Shown here: positions 33,775-44,029 of the stretch, piece by piece
Position numbering within the stretch: the first letter of the stretch is position 1
Layout of the letters: every line of letters begins with the position of its first letter
Assembly: GCF_010078235.1 (NCBI RefSeq)
Contig: NZ_JAABOS010000009.1
Span: 62,001-126,000 of the forward strand
Direction: 5' to 3'
From: Cognatundibacterium crateris
GTDB lineage: Bacteria > Pseudomonadota > Gammaproteobacteria > Burkholderiales > Burkholderiaceae_D
Length of the DNA stretch: 64,000 bases
Translations under genes and position numbers: made by a program
Notes under the pieces: generated by a model
Database searches by the model: none
What the model saw: only the letters and a program-made list of their open reading frames with translations
Told to the model about the DNA's origin: nothing

Positions 33775-33963
33775 AGTCTCATTCTCAGATAGGTAAGTGC
33801 TTATTTTAATGCTTGTCGCCCAGACTTGCAGTCAGCAAACGTCTAAGCTCAGACAAAAAACGACTAAAGCCCGTACCAGTTATCACTGATACGAAAAATT
33901 CATCCGAAAAATCATTGACTTAGGAAACTCGAATAAGGCTTATATCAATTTCGAATAAGCTAA

Positions 33964-33994
33964 TAAAAAAGCCCCTGATATCATCAGAGGCTTA
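33964..33994 (-). terminator. Intrinsic terminator of the ComEA-like gene
   Basis: On the minus strand a 9-bp stem GCCTCTGAT / ATCAGGGGC (one mismatch) with T6; 27 bp after the stop. Confidence 0.8.
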
Positions 33995-34017
33995 GGCAAT
34001 TTTCAGGTCCAGACAAA

Positions 34018-34542
34018 TTACTTGGTTTTTCCTTCTTTGGCAGAAGCAGAGGCTTCATTTTTTTCAGCTTTTGCAGCTTTTGCGGATTTATCCGACTTAT
34101 CTGCAGTATCAGCTTTGACCTTATCAGCCATCTTTTCTGCTTTTTCCGCCTTTTCCGCTTTTGGTGCTTTCGCTGCTTTTTCTACTTTCTCTGTTTTTTC
34201 AGCTTTATCAGCCTTCTCAGCTTTTGCCGCTTTATCAGCTTTCGCTGGTGCAGCTTTTGCCGGTGCGCCTGATTTAGCCTGGCCATTTACAGTCAAGCCT
34301 GCTTCAGACAATTTGCTACCAGTTTTATCGCCAATTCCTTTTACGCGCGATTCAAAATCAGCCCAGTCTTTGAAGCTGCCATTTTTTGTACGCTCATCAA
34401 TAATCGCTTTGGACTTAGCAGGCCCCAGACCTTTGATGCCATCTAAAGCAGCCTGATCTCCCTTATTTACATCCACATCAGCAAATGCAAAACCCATACT
34501 GAACATCAAAGCAGCAACTGCGAAGAATAATTTCTTTAACAT
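34018..34542 (-). CDS. ComEA-like helix-hairpin-helix protein with Lys/Ala-rich histone-H1-like tail
   Basis: 174 residues from ATG 34542, with AGGGAG 7 nt upstream; a longer start (34581) is rejected. Signal peptide ~1-21 (ending FAFA|DV). Residues ~22-90 are a ComEA-type double HhH (VNKGDQAALDGIKGLGPAKSKAII ... FESRVKGIGDKTGSKL), which binds DNA without sequence preference. Residues ~90-174 are almost only Lys, Ala, Glu, Asp in KAEK/KADK repeats, like bacterial histone-H1-like proteins. ComEA proteins pull incoming DNA into the periplasm during natural transformation. The added H1-like tail is unusual and would give a second DNA- or surface-binding part. Confidence 0.8.
   Translation of the reverse strand: MLKKLFFAVAALMFSMGFAFADVDVNKGDQAALDGIKGLGPAKSKAIIDERTKNGSFKDWADFESRVKGIGDKTGSKLSEAGLTVNGQAKSGAPAKAAPAKADKAAKAEKADKAEKTEKVEKAAKAPKAEKAEKAEKMADKVKADTADKSDKSAKAAKAEKNEASASAKEGKTK
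34021..34275 (-). repeat. Low-complexity KAEK/KADK-coding repeat
   Basis: Degenerate short tandem repeats encoding the Lys/Ala-rich tail of the ComEA-like protein; prone to length change. Confidence 0.75.
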
Positions 34543-34685
34543 GGAATCACTCCCTAAATAGTCATCATTGTCATCAAGCAAGGAACCCGGTTTCTCAACC
34601 GGGAGAACGATAAAAACGCTCTGCCCCTATTAACGCAGAAATTTCGACAAGGTTGACTAAATTTTACTATTTTTAATACAAATCA

Positions 34686-35603
34686 CTACTGGGGAAACAG
34701 TTCAGCTTCAGTCACTGTGGCAGTTCCGAGCTTACCAACCACAATACCACCCGCGCGATTAGCGATATGCACTGCATCCTCGAGCGTCATGCCATTGGCT
34801 AACATCACAGCCATCGTTGCGATCACGGTGTCACCGGCACCGGAAACATCAAAAACTTCGCGCGCAACAGCAGGGACGTGCGTGACCGTGTTTTCGGTGA
34901 ACAGGGTCATCCCCTCTTCAGAACGGGTTAACAATAAGGCACGCAAGTTCAGGGAACGGCGCAAATTCTGCGCTTTTTCCTGCAAGTCTGCCTCGGATGT
35001 CCAGTCGCCGATAATCTGCTTAAGTTCTGACTTGTTAGGCGTGAGTAAATCTGCACCCGCATATTTAGAAAAGTCGCTGCCTTTCGGGTCTACCAGGACA
35101 ATTTTCCCCTGTTGCTTAGCCAGTTGTAGCATAGCCGGAACATTGACCAGGCTGCCTTTGGCGTAATCCGAAAACACCACGACATCAAAGCCAGACACCA
35201 GCGCATTAAAACGATTCAGCTTGTCGCGTAATACACTGTCTGTCGGCTTTTCTTCAAAATCGATCCGTATCAGTTGCTGCTGGCGACCGATCACCCGGAG
35301 TTTGATAATGGTGGAAATCTGCGAGTCTCGGCTGAGATAACTTGAAATATGATGCTTTTCCAGCAGGGACTCGATTGAGTTGCCCGCCTCATCATCACCA
35401 ATCACACCCATCAGTGCTGCGCCAGCGCCCAGCGCGAGCGCATTCAATGCCACATTCGCCGCTCCACCCAGACGTTCTTCACGCCGCTCTACACGTACAA
35501 TCGGCACCGGGGCTTCCGGTGAGATACGATTGACCTCTCCAAACCAGTAACGGTCCAACATCACATCACCGGCAACCAGGATGCGCTTATCTTTTTGCAA
35601 CAT
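34686..35603 (-). CDS. rfaE1: D-glycero-beta-D-manno-heptose-7-phosphate kinase
   Basis: 305 residues from ATG 35603 (GAGG at 7 nt; a GTG codon lies just before it). PfkB/ribokinase fold: ILVAGDVMLDRYWFGEVNRISPEAPVPIV at the N-terminus, ERLGGAANVALN, SDYAKGSL, and the anion-hole/catalytic GAGDTVIATMAV (~255-265). It phosphorylates heptose-7-phosphate at O1 for LPS core heptose synthesis. Only the kinase half of HldE is present; the adenylyltransferase (RfaE2/HldC) must be encoded elsewhere. It follows ugd by 9 bp, so both are probably cotranscribed. Confidence 0.93.
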   Translation of the reverse strand: MLQKDKRILVAGDVMLDRYWFGEVNRISPEAPVPIVRVERREERLGGAANVALNALALGAGAALMGVIGDDEAGNSIESLLEKHHISSYLSRDSQISTIIKLRVIGRQQQLIRIDFEEKPTDSVLRDKLNRFNALVSGFDVVVFSDYAKGSLVNVPAMLQLAKQQGKIVLVDPKGSDFSKYAGADLLTPNKSELKQIIGDWTSEADLQEKAQNLRRSLNLRALLLTRSEEGMTLFTENTVTHVPAVAREVFDVSGAGDTVIATMAVMLANGMTLEDAVHIANRAGGIVVGKLGTATVTEAELFPQ

Positions 35604-35612
35604 CACTTAACC

Positions 35613-36986
35613 TCAAACACGCGTGAGTACGGAACGGCCAATACCGTGATATTCGATTTGCAGTTCGTTCATCACAGCAGGCTCGAATAAATTGCGTCCG
35701 TCAAAAATAACAGGCTGCTTCAAACGTGCTTTGACCTGATCAAAGTCAGGACTACGGAAAGCCTTCCATTCAGTGACTATCGCGAGTGCATCAGCATCAT
35801 TCAATGCCTCCATAGGATTGCTCGCGTAACGTATGTTTTCGAGCAATTCCGGCGCATCGTAGAAATCGAGTTCAAATACGCGTTTAGCCTCTTCCATAGA
35901 AACCGGGTCGTACACGGCCACTGTGGCACCGCTGCGTAACAACTCACCGATCAGCACACGGGACGAAGCTGCGCGCATATCATCAGTATTCGGCTTGAAC
36001 GCCAGTCCCCAGATCGCAAAATGCTTGCCGACCAGTTGATTATCGAAACGCGCCTGTATCTTGCTGCCCAACACCTGTTTTTGTCTCGCATTCACTGCTT
36101 CGACTGCTTGCAGTATCAGCAGATTCAGACCGTATTCCTGCGCCGTGCGCTCCAAGGCCTGTACGTCTTTAGGGAAGCAGGAGCCGCCATAGCCGCAACC
36201 CGCATACAGGAAGCTGTGACCAATCCGCGGATCAGATCCTATGCCATGGCGTACCGCTTCAATATCGGCACCAACATGGTCTGCCAGATTCGCGAGTTCA
36301 TTCATGAATGAGATACGGGTGGCCAGCATCGCATTGGCAGCGTACTTGGTGAATTCAGCCGAACGCACATCCATCCAGTAAGTACGTTCATGATTGCGGT
36401 TAAACGGTGCATACAGTTTCTTCATCAGGCTGCGTGCTTTTTCGCCCTGAGCAGAAGAGTCACAACCGATGACGATACGGTCCGGACGCATGAAGTCTTC
36501 AACCGCCGCACCTTCTTTCAGGAATTCAGGGTTAGAAACGACAGAAAATTCCGCCTGCGTAGCACGCTGATTTAACTCTTCCTTCAATGCAGCAGCAACG
36601 CGGTCTGCGGTACCGACCGGTACCGTGGACTTGTCGACCACCACTTTGAAACCGTTCATATACTTACCGATGTTGCGCGCAGCGGCGAGTACATACTGCA
36701 GATCTGCTGAGCCATCTTCATCTGGCGGCGTTCCTACCGCAATAAACTGTACATCACCATGCGCAACACTGGCGGCTACATCGGTAGAAAACTGGATGCG
36801 ACCGGCAGCGCGGTTGCGTGCCACGATTTCTTCCAGGCCAGGCTCATGAATAGGGATACCGCCACTGTTGAGTATATCGATCTTGCGCTGATCCACATCC
36901 AGGCAAAAGACATCGTTACCTAATTCTGCCAGGCAAGCGCCTGTCACAAGGCCCACATAGCCGGTGCCAATAATGGTAATTTTCAT
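35613..36986 (-). CDS. ugd: UDP-glucose 6-dehydrogenase
   Basis: 457 residues. NAD-binding [10 protein letters not shown] at ~7-16, ligand-binding [20 protein letters not shown], catalytic Cys270 in [13 protein letters not shown], and the C-terminal UDP-binding [17 protein letters not shown]. It oxidises UDP-glucose to UDP-glucuronate, a precursor for LPS or capsule sugars. It sits between lapB and rfaE1 in an LPS-related cluster. Confidence 0.95.
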   Translation of the reverse strand: MKITIIGTGYVGLVTGACLAELGNDVFCLDVDQRKIDILNSGGIPIHEPGLEEIVARNRAAGRIQFSTDVAASVAHGDVQFIAVGTPPDEDGSADLQYVLAAARNIGKYMNGFKVVVDKSTVPVGTADRVAAALKEELNQRATQAEFSVVSNPEFLKEGAAVEDFMRPDRIVIGCDSSAQGEKARSLMKKLYAPFNRNHERTYWMDVRSAEFTKYAANAMLATRISFMNELANLADHVGADIEAVRHGIGSDPRIGHSFLYAGCGYGGSCFPKDVQALERTAQEYGLNLLILQAVEAVNARQKQVLGSKIQARFDNQLVGKHFAIWGLAFKPNTDDMRAASSRVLIGELLRSGATVAVYDPVSMEEAKRVFELDFYDAPELLENIRYASNPMEALNDADALAIVTEWKAFRSPDFDQVKARLKQPVIFDGRNLFEPAVMNELQIEYHGIGRSVLTRV

Positions 36987-37075
36987 ATTGTGATCACAGT
37001 CTAAAAAAATATTGATCTCGTCTCTGGTCTGGTGATATCAGTCTTTTCTGACTACATCACAGCACCACAGCCGCT

Positions 37076-38251
37076 TCAGTTCATCACGTTCAATTCTTCA
37101 GTACGTCTGGGTGGATAAGTCTCCCAGCGACTGCAGCCAGGGCAATGCCAATAAAATTGACGCGCCTTGAAGCCACAATGCGAGCATTGATAGCGCGCCA
37201 GCTTCTGCGCATAGCCATGTACCAGATTCTTTACTATGGTCAGCTCAGGCCGCATCTCCATCGGTGCGTCCAGCAGACGCGCATCCAGCAATTTATCAAG
37301 GCCCAGCAGTGTCGGGGTCCGGCGCAATTCATCTTTCACGATTTGATTCGCAGCGTCTATCCCTTCCAGTTCCAGGCTGGCCTTAAACACGACCTCCAGC
37401 AAATCGATAGATTGTGCTTCTGACAGATAATTTCTGAGCAGGCTCAGACCTTCTTCCGGACGCTCAAGTTTGCGGTAGCCATCCATCAGGCGCTGCGCAA
37501 CCAGTGCCACATGCGGCACACTCTGCTGCTCAACCCGACGCCAGGTCAATACCGCTTTTTCGGTATCGCCATTTTTCTGATACACATCGCCCAGCAGGAT
37601 GGTAGCGCGCACATTGTTTCTGTCTATCGCCAGCGCTTTATCCAGCATCGCAATCGCTGCATCTGCGTTCGTGTGCACCAGTTCATCCTGGGCCATTTCA
37701 CAATAGAATTGCGCGATTTCTTTTTGACGACCACCAGCACCGGCCTCCTGCAATGCAAAAGCTGCATCCACGGCGCGCGCCCATTCTTTCTCGCGTTGAT
37801 AAATTTCCAGCAAGGCTCTTCTGGCCTGCGCTTCGAACGAGCTTGCGACCAATTGATTAAAAGTTTCTTCGGCGCGATCCAGCAGTCCCGCCTTCAGGTA
37901 ATCCTGCCCAAGTTCAAACATCGCCTGGGTTTTTTGCTCAGTCGGCAAATCAGGTCGTGCTAACAAATTCTGATGCACGCGGATCGCACGTTCAGTTTCA
38001 CCACGGCGGCGAAACAGATTACCAAGTGCAAAGTGCAATTCAACCGCTTCAGGATCGAGCCGCACAATATCGATGAAGGCATCGATGGCTTTATCCGGCT
38101 GTTCATTCAGCAGGAAATTGAGCCCTTTAAAATAGCCACTAGGCAGGCTGCGGGATTCCGACATCAACTGACGGATATCTACGCGTGCGGCAATCCAGCC
38201 CAAAGCAAAAAACAAGGGGATGCCGAGCAACCACCAAATTTCAAATTCCAT
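37076..38251 (-). CDS. lapB: LPS assembly protein LapB (YciM)
   Basis: 391 residues, standard length. One N-terminal membrane anchor (~5-20), then nine or so TPR motifs (e.g. AVELHFALGNLFRRRGETERAIRVHQNLL), then a C-terminal rubredoxin-type metal knuckle CSHCGFKARQFYWHCPGC. In E. coli LapB controls LpxC turnover through FtsH and links LPS synthesis to export. It sits next to lapA as in most relatives. Confidence 0.94.
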   Translation of the reverse strand: MEFEIWWLLGIPLFFALGWIAARVDIRQLMSESRSLPSGYFKGLNFLLNEQPDKAIDAFIDIVRLDPEAVELHFALGNLFRRRGETERAIRVHQNLLARPDLPTEQKTQAMFELGQDYLKAGLLDRAEETFNQLVASSFEAQARRALLEIYQREKEWARAVDAAFALQEAGAGGRQKEIAQFYCEMAQDELVHTNADAAIAMLDKALAIDRNNVRATILLGDVYQKNGDTEKAVLTWRRVEQQSVPHVALVAQRLMDGYRKLERPEEGLSLLRNYLSEAQSIDLLEVVFKASLELEGIDAANQIVKDELRRTPTLLGLDKLLDARLLDAPMEMRPELTIVKNLVHGYAQKLARYQCSHCGFKARQFYWHCPGCSRWETYPPRRTEELNVMN

Positions 38252-38308
38252 TTTTTCTTATTTCTCTAGGGAGTTGCGACCTGGACGTATGTCCTCTGTC
38301 CATCTGTT

Positions 38309-38623
38309 TCAGGTATTCCGAATGCTATCAGGTTGTGGCGCTTGCGTGCTTGCCAATGCGGCAGCCTCGCGCTCTTTCTCAATTTCTGCCAGGGTCTTCT
38401 TATGGCGTGACAGATCACGACGGTGACGGTAAATCATAGGCACCATCGCCAGCGCACCCAACACTGCACCACCAATGAAAAACAGCAGCAGCATGATAAC
38501 AAGAGGCGCAGATTGTTGATACCCAAAAAAATACTGCAAGGTTACTATCTGATCATTCTTCAGTGCGAATCCGAAGAAGAGGACGAATAAGATGATTGCG
38601 ACGAATCGGGAAACATACTTCAT
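38309..38623 (-). CDS. lapA: LapA-domain inner-membrane protein
   Basis: 104 residues from ATG 38623, with AAGGA upstream; a TTG at 38638 is less likely. Two membrane helices (~5-23 and ~42-64) and a charged C-terminal coiled coil (HRRDLSRHKKTLAEIEKEREAAAL), the YciS/LapA layout. It partners LapB; 57 bp separate the two genes. Confidence 0.88.
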   Translation of the reverse strand: MKYVSRFVAIILFVLFFGFALKNDQIVTLQYFFGYQQSAPLVIMLLLFFIGGAVLGALAMVPMIYRHRRDLSRHKKTLAEIEKEREAAALASTQAPQPDSIRNT

Positions 38624-38760
38624 GAGCGCATCCTTCAATTATGGTGTGGCTAAAGCAAATTAGCTTTGCATTGATCCTGAGTGTGACATAGTCCGGTCAG
38701 CACTGAGCCTTCCGTCATGGTGATGATAACCGTGTCATGGACAAGAATGCATTGTACTGA

Positions 38761-38799
38761 AAAAAAACGGCATATCGGAAACCGATACACCGTTTTTTA
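38761..38799 (-). terminator. Terminator after ihfB
   Basis: AAAAAACGGCATATCGG / CCGATACACCGTTTTTT, an almost perfect 17-bp hairpin with 3-nt loop and flanking A/T runs; lies about 32 bp past the ihfB stop and may act in both directions. Confidence 0.8.
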
Positions 38800-38830
38800 C
38801 CTACCTCAATCGCGTTGCTGTCAAACTCAT

Positions 38831-39136
38831 CTAATCATCATGGATGGGTTGCCCCACCATGGCATCCACACGTTCACGTAATTCCTTGCCCGGCTTGAAG
38901 TGAGGGACGCGCTTTTCAGGCACCATCACTTTGTCGCCAGACTTAGGGTTACGCCCTATTCTCGGTGGACGGCTGTTCAGAGCAAAGCTGCCAAAACCAC
39001 GGATCTCTATCCTCTGCCCTGTTGCCAGCGCATCAGACATTGCATCCAGTATCGTTTTAACAGCGATATCCACATCCTTTGCAACCAGTTGCGGATACCG
39101 CTCTGCCAGACGAGCAATCAGCTCCGACTTCGTCAT
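38831..39136 (-). CDS. ihfB: Integration host factor subunit beta
   Basis: 101 residues. HU/IHF family: N-terminal [17 protein letters not shown], the DNA-intercalating arm region [43 protein letters not shown]. With IhfA it bends DNA sharply at specific sites. It lies 31 bp after rpsA, the usual arrangement. Confidence 0.96.
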   Translation of the reverse strand: MTKSELIARLAERYPQLVAKDVDIAVKTILDAMSDALATGQRIEIRGFGSFALNSRPPRIGRNPKSGDKVMVPEKRVPHFKPGKELRERVDAMVGQPIHDD

Positions 39137-39167
39137 ATTTTATAAAACCTGATGACTGAGATTGAGC

Positions 39168-40883
39168 TTAGTTTTTGTTGTCGAGCTTAGCTTTCAACAA
39201 TGCGCCCAGGCTGGTTGTGCCGGATGCTGCGTTAGCGTCAGTAGACATTTTTTGCATTGCTTCCTGAGTTTCAGCGCTGTCTTTTGCTTTGATAGACAAC
39301 TGAATACCACGTGCTTTGCGGTCGATGTTCAGGATCAGCGCTTCAACTGCGTCGCCGACTTTCAGGTGTGTACCAGCATCTTCCACGCGGTCGCGGGAGA
39401 TTTCGGATGCACGCAGATAGCCTTCTACGTCGTCAGCCAACTGAACAACTGCGCCTTTTGCTTCAACAGACTTCACAGTACCAGTTACAACAGCACCTTT
39501 GTCATTCATTGCGCAGTAGTTGTTGAATGGGTCGCCTTCCAGTTGCTTAACGCCCAGGGAAACGCGCTCACGCTCAACGTCGATTGCCAGAACAACGGCT
39601 TCCAGTTCGTCACCTTTCTTGAACTTGCGAACTGCTTCTTCGCCAGTTTCGTTCCAGGACAGGTCAGACAAGTGAACCAGACCGTCGATGTTGCCGGACA
39701 AGCCAATGAATACGCCGAAGTCAGTGATCGATTTGATCGCGCCACGTACTTTGTCGCCTTTCTTGTGATTGATCGCGAAATCATCCCAAGGATTAGCTTT
39801 ACATTGTTTCATGCCCAGGCTGATACGACGACGTTCTTCGTCGATTTCCAGAACCATAACTTCAACTTCGTCGCCCAATTGAACAACTTTGTTTGGAGCA
39901 ACGTTTTTGTTTGTCCAGTCCATTTCGGAAACGTGAACCAGACCTTCGATACCTTGTTCTACTTCAACGAACGCACCGTAGTCGGTCAGGTTAGTTACTT
40001 TACCGAACAGACGTGTGTTCGCTGGGTAACGACGGGACAGGCCTGTCCATGGATCGTCGCCCAATTGTTTTACGCCCAGGGAAACACGGTTTTTCTCTTG
40101 GTCGAACTTCAATACTTTTGCAGTGATTTCCTGACCAACTGTCAACACCTCGGAAGGGTGACGTACACGGCGCCATGCCAGGTCGGTGATGTGCAACAGA
40201 CCATCGATGCCACCCAGATCAACGAACGCACCGTAGTCGGTGATGTTTTTAACAACACCAGTAACCACTGTACCTTCTTTCAGGGTTTCCATCAGTTTCT
40301 GACGCTCTTCGCCCATGGATGCTTCAACCACAGCACGGCGGGACAGAACAACGTTGTTACGCTTACGATCCAGCTTGATAACCTTGAATTCCATGGTTTT
40401 GCCTTCGTAAGGAGTTGTATCCTTAACTGGGCGTGTGTCAACCAAAGAACCTGGCAGGAAAGCGCGGATGCCGTTGGTCAGAACAGTCAGACCACCTTTA
40501 ACTTTGCCATTTACTGTACCGGTAACGATCTCGCCAGACTCCAGCGCTTTTTCGAGCGCGAGCCAGGATGCCAGACGTTTTGCTTTGTCACGGGACAGGA
40601 TAGTGTCGCCGAAACCGTTTTCCAGAGAGTCAATCGCTACGGAAACGAAATCGCCAACGTTAACTTCCAGGTCGCCCTGGTCGTTTTTGAATTCTTCAAC
40701 AGGGATGAAGGCTTCAGATTTCAAGCCTGCGTTCACGATCACGAAGTTGTGGTCGATACGAACGACTTCAGCAGAAATCACTTCACCGGAACGCATATCC
40801 TGACGTGACAGGGACTCTTCGAACAAAGCTGCGAAGCTGTCTGCACCGGTTGCGAAATCTTGGGACATGTATACTGTAGACAT
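39168..40883 (-). CDS. rpsA: 30S ribosomal protein S1
   Basis: 571 residues with six S1 (OB-fold) repeats; the last four are closest to each other (e.g. [50 protein letters not shown]). S1 binds mRNA leaders and brings them to the ribosome. The N-terminal part ([11 protein letters not shown]-like, here [27 protein letters not shown]) anchors it on the 30S subunit. Codon use is strongly biased, as expected for very high expression. cmk lies upstream and ihfB downstream. Confidence 0.97.
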   Translation of the reverse strand: MSTVYMSQDFATGADSFAALFEESLSRQDMRSGEVISAEVVRIDHNFVIVNAGLKSEAFIPVEEFKNDQGDLEVNVGDFVSVAIDSLENGFGDTILSRDKAKRLASWLALEKALESGEIVTGTVNGKVKGGLTVLTNGIRAFLPGSLVDTRPVKDTTPYEGKTMEFKVIKLDRKRNNVVLSRRAVVEASMGEERQKLMETLKEGTVVTGVVKNITDYGAFVDLGGIDGLLHITDLAWRRVRHPSEVLTVGQEITAKVLKFDQEKNRVSLGVKQLGDDPWTGLSRRYPANTRLFGKVTNLTDYGAFVEVEQGIEGLVHVSEMDWTNKNVAPNKVVQLGDEVEVMVLEIDEERRRISLGMKQCKANPWDDFAINHKKGDKVRGAIKSITDFGVFIGLSGNIDGLVHLSDLSWNETGEEAVRKFKKGDELEAVVLAIDVERERVSLGVKQLEGDPFNNYCAMNDKGAVVTGTVKSVEAKGAVVQLADDVEGYLRASEISRDRVEDAGTHLKVGDAVEALILNIDRKARGIQLSIKAKDSAETQEAMQKMSTDANAASGTTSLGALLKAKLDNKN

Positions 40884-40994
40884 AATATTTACGGGTTAGC
40901 CGGAATAGTACAAAGCGCCTATTTACCGGGTTAGGTTGAACAACCCATTGCCAAGCTTGCCTTTACAATGGGGACTTACACGCACAAACCAGCA

Positions 40995-41666
40995 CTACAT
41001 TGCTCGCTGTGCTTCCGCGTACCATTCCAACACCTGCTGCACTGCCTGTTCGGCATTCATCTCAGAGGTATCGAGGATGATGGCGTCTGGCGCGGGTTTG
41101 AGGGGCGCTGTTGCGCGGGAACTATCCCTTGCATCGCGTTCTGTCAAATCTTTTACCAAGTCTTCCATATTAGCAGCAATTCCCTTTTCAATCAATTGCT
41201 TATATCGGCGACTGGCCCTGGCCTCGGCGCTGGCGGTCAAAAAGACTTTTAATCTTGCATCAGGGAAAATAACTGTTCCCATATCCCGGCCATCCGCCAC
41301 CAGGCCTACGCCATCACGGAAAGAAACTTGCAACTCTACCAATGCTTGTCGCACCTGGGGTAACACGGCAATCTGCGATGCAGCAACGCCGATCTGTTCA
41401 GCACGTACCGCATCCGTCACATCCTGCCCATCCAGCAATACGTGACCATGCTGAAACTGACAAGGCAGCGTACGCGCCAACGCCGCGATGCCTGCCTCAT
41501 CCTGCAAGGAAACGCCTTTACTGATAGCCATCAAGGCAGTCAGGCGGTACAGGGCACCGGAATCCAGGTATTGAAAACCCAGATGTTTGGCGACCCTGTG
41601 TGCGACCGTGCCTTTGCCGGAGGCGGTCGGGCCGTCGATAGTGATGACGATGCAAGCTGGGTTCAT
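40995..41666 (-). CDS. cmk: Cytidylate kinase
   Basis: About 223 residues. P-loop [14 protein letters not shown] at ~9-20, CMP-binding [27 protein letters not shown] and [27 protein letters not shown] near the lid. It phosphorylates CMP/dCMP. The ATG at 41666 is preferred over the one at 41672, because AAAGGA ends right before 41672 and gives 6-nt spacing only for 41666. Set between aroA and rpsA, the conserved order. Confidence 0.95.
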   Translation of the reverse strand: MNPACIVITIDGPTASGKGTVAHRVAKHLGFQYLDSGALYRLTALMAISKGVSLQDEAGIAALARTLPCQFQHGHVLLDGQDVTDAVRAEQIGVAASQIAVLPQVRQALVELQVSFRDGVGLVADGRDMGTVIFPDARLKVFLTASAEARASRRYKQLIEKGIAANMEDLVKDLTERDARDSSRATAPLKPAPDAIILDTSEMNAEQAVQQVLEWYAEAQRAM

Positions 41667-41711
41667 ACGCATTCCTTTAAATCTGTTCCCTGAAAAGGGC
41701 TGGATTGTACT

Positions 41712-43049
41712 TCAGAACAATTCCTCATGATGAATCTGAGCGAATACCTGAAAATAGTCCGGGAAAGTCTTAGCCACGCAATGCGGTTCCAGGATACGCA
41801 TGGCAGCGCCGCGCCGCGCCTTACCGTCCAGGCTGGCGAGCGAGAAGCACATCGCCATACGGTGATCATCATAGGTTGCGATACTGGCTGGCTGTATCTG
41901 TGCCGGTGGCGTCACGGTCATATAGTCAGCGCCTTCCTCCACTTGTGCACCGAGCTTACGCAATTCCGTCGCCATGGCCGACAAGCGATCGGTTTCCTTC
42001 ACACGCCAGCTCGCGATATTGCGCAAAGTAGTACTGCCATTCGCGTACAGCGCAGCAATCGCTATGGTCATCGCGGCATCAGGAATATGATTGAAATCCA
42101 TATCTATCGCCTGCAGTACGCCACCCGAACGCGCTTCTATCCAATTCTCGCCACGGGTAATCACCGCCCCCATTTTTTCCAGTGCTTCGGCAAAACGGAT
42201 ATCGCCCTGAATACTGTCCCGACCTACGCCTTCCACCCTGACCGGCCCGCCTGCAATCGCACCAGCTGCCAGAAAATACGAGGCTGAGGAAGCATCTCCC
42301 TCGACATGAATCACGCCCGGCGACACATAACGCTGGCCCTTGCGGATAACGAACGCCTGCCAGCCTTCACGCTCTACCGTGACACCGAAACGCTGCATCA
42401 GATTCAGTGTGATTTCTATGTAAGGCTTGGAAATCAATTCACCCAGCACCTCAATACGCACATCATAAGTCTTCGCCATCAGCGGTGCCGCCATCAGCAA
42501 GGCTGTCAGGAATTGCGAAGAGACATTACCCTTTACTTGCAAGTGCTGTGCATGAATGTGGCCACGCTGGATATGCAGCGGCGGATAGCCAGCCTGCCCG
42601 GTGTAAGCGATTTGCGCTCCGGCATGGTTAAGCGCATCGACCAGATCACCGATAGGCCGTTCATGCATGCGCGGCACGCCATGTATCGTATAGTCGCCGC
42701 CCAGCACAGCCAGCGCCGCCACCAGCGGACGAATTGCCGTACCGGCATTGCCCATAAACAGATCAGCATGATGCTGAGGGAAGGCAGCGGCGCAGCCTTT
42801 AACCAGATAATCCTGCGAACTGCCTTGCTGCTCCCAATGCACACCCAGCTTTTGCAAGGCATTCAGCATCACCAGGGTGTCATCTGAGGCCAGCAAATCT
42901 TTAATCAGCGTGTCGCCTTCTGCCAATGCAGCCAGCAGCAAAGTACGGTTAGAAATACTTTTCGATCCCGGCAGGCGCACTGTGCCCTGTACCGACATCA
43001 CAGGTGATAAATCGAGGTAAGGAGGATACTGTTTGATGGCTTGGTTCAT
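41712..43049 (-). CDS. aroA: 3-phosphoshikimate 1-carboxyvinyltransferase (EPSP synthase)
   Basis: About 445 residues. [20 protein letters not shown] near the N-terminus (phosphoenolpyruvate/shikimate binding), [32 protein letters not shown], and [13 protein letters not shown]. It joins shikimate-3-phosphate and phosphoenolpyruvate in the aromatic pathway. Start at ATG 43049 fits the family. A GTG at 43112 has a good GGAGG upstream and overlaps the tyrA end by 8 bp; it would add 21 unusual residues, so the start is not settled. Coupling to tyrA is likely either way. Confidence 0.93.
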   Translation of the reverse strand: MNQAIKQYPPYLDLSPVMSVQGTVRLPGSKSISNRTLLLAALAEGDTLIKDLLASDDTLVMLNALQKLGVHWEQQGSSQDYLVKGCAAAFPQHHADLFMGNAGTAIRPLVAALAVLGGDYTIHGVPRMHERPIGDLVDALNHAGAQIAYTGQAGYPPLHIQRGHIHAQHLQVKGNVSSQFLTALLMAAPLMAKTYDVRIEVLGELISKPYIEITLNLMQRFGVTVEREGWQAFVIRKGQRYVSPGVIHVEGDASSASYFLAAGAIAGGPVRVEGVGRDSIQGDIRFAEALEKMGAVITRGENWIEARSGGVLQAIDMDFNHIPDAAMTIAIAALYANGSTTLRNIASWRVKETDRLSAMATELRKLGAQVEEGADYMTVTPPAQIQPASIATYDDHRMAMCFSLASLDGKARRGAAMRILEPHCVAKTFPDYFQVFAQIHHEELF

Positions 43050-43104
43050 AATCTGGTCTGTAAATTTCGTCGTGTTACGGCTGGAGTGAGAGGCGCAGTA
43101 GCGC

Positions 43105-44022
43105 TCAGTCACCGCCCTCCACTTTTTGTTTCTCTGCCGTTTCTATGGAATTAATCCAGTTATGACGTGCACGCTGCGCGTTGGCATACATGGCCTCAAT
43201 TGCAGCACCGTCAGCCTGGAGCAAATGGCCTCGCAACCGTTCCAGCGTCTGCGTATAAGAATCCAGCTCCCGCAATAAAGCGCTGCGATTGGCGAGCGTG
43301 ATATCGCGCCACATTTCCGGCGACGAACCGGCAATGCGCGTGAAGTCGCGAAAACCACTGGCGGCATACTGAAACAAACGCTCTGCATGCGGCTTGTTGG
43401 CCACATCATCCACCAGCGCATAGGCCAGCATATGTGGCAAATGGCTTACCGCGGCAAACACCGCATCATGTTCAGCTGGCTGCAAATGATGAATCACTGC
43501 ACCACAATAACGCCAGGCTTGCTCAACCAGACCGACAGACTGCGCACTGTTTTCCGGCAAAGCCGTAATCACCAGTTTTTTACCGGCATACAAATCGGCC
43601 AGCGCTGCCTGCGGCCCATTCTGTTCGCGACCGGCGATAGGATGAGCGGGCACAAACTGGCTGATTTTATCGCCCAGCGCCTGTCGTGCGGCACTCACTA
43701 CATCAGCCTTGGTACTGCCAGCATCGGTCACTACTGTATGCGCTTCCAGATAAGGCAGGATGGACACAAGGATGTCGTAAGTCTGTGCGACTGGCGCGGC
43801 GATCAGTATCAGGTCAGCATCACGGCAGGCATCCTGTACCGAGGCGGCAATCACATCGATGATGCCAGCCTCAAGAGCTACTTCAAGTGAAGCCTGGCTA
43901 CGCCCAACACCAGCGATTTGTGCGTGCACGCCAGCTTTTTTTAAGCCCAATGCAAACGAACCGCCGATCAGGCCAACACCGAATATGGCAATTTTCTTAA
44001 AGACTTTGCTTTGTTCAGTCAT
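43105..44022 (-). CDS. tyrA: Prephenate dehydrogenase
   Basis: 305 residues, single-domain TyrA. NAD-binding [17 protein letters not shown] (~15-31), [28 protein letters not shown] (prephenate-binding His region), and [14 protein letters not shown]. It makes 4-hydroxyphenylpyruvate for tyrosine. pheA ends 7 bp upstream. In several related bacteria a hisC gene lies between pheA and tyrA; it is absent here. Confidence 0.94.
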   Translation of the reverse strand: MTEQSKVFKKIAIFGVGLIGGSFALGLKKAGVHAQIAGVGRSQASLEVALEAGIIDVIAASVQDACRDADLILIAAPVAQTYDILVSILPYLEAHTVVTDAGSTKADVVSAARQALGDKISQFVPAHPIAGREQNGPQAALADLYAGKKLVITALPENSAQSVGLVEQAWRYCGAVIHHLQPAEHDAVFAAVSHLPHMLAYALVDDVANKPHAERLFQYAASGFRDFTRIAGSSPEMWRDITLANRSALLRELDSYTQTLERLRGHLLQADGAAIEAMYANAQRARHNWINSIETAEKQKVEGGD

Positions 44023-44029
44023 CCGCAGC

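Noticed and set aside
34021-34275. Short regular repeats that could suggest a CRISPR or tandem array
   Set aside because: The repeats are in frame, degenerate and code for the KAEK tail; no spacer structure or cas genes.
39162-40808. Plus-strand open frame of 548 codons opposite rpsA
   Set aside because: It mirrors the strongly biased codons of rpsA. The translation is rich in Phe, Cys, Gln and Asn without domain features, and has no ribosome site.
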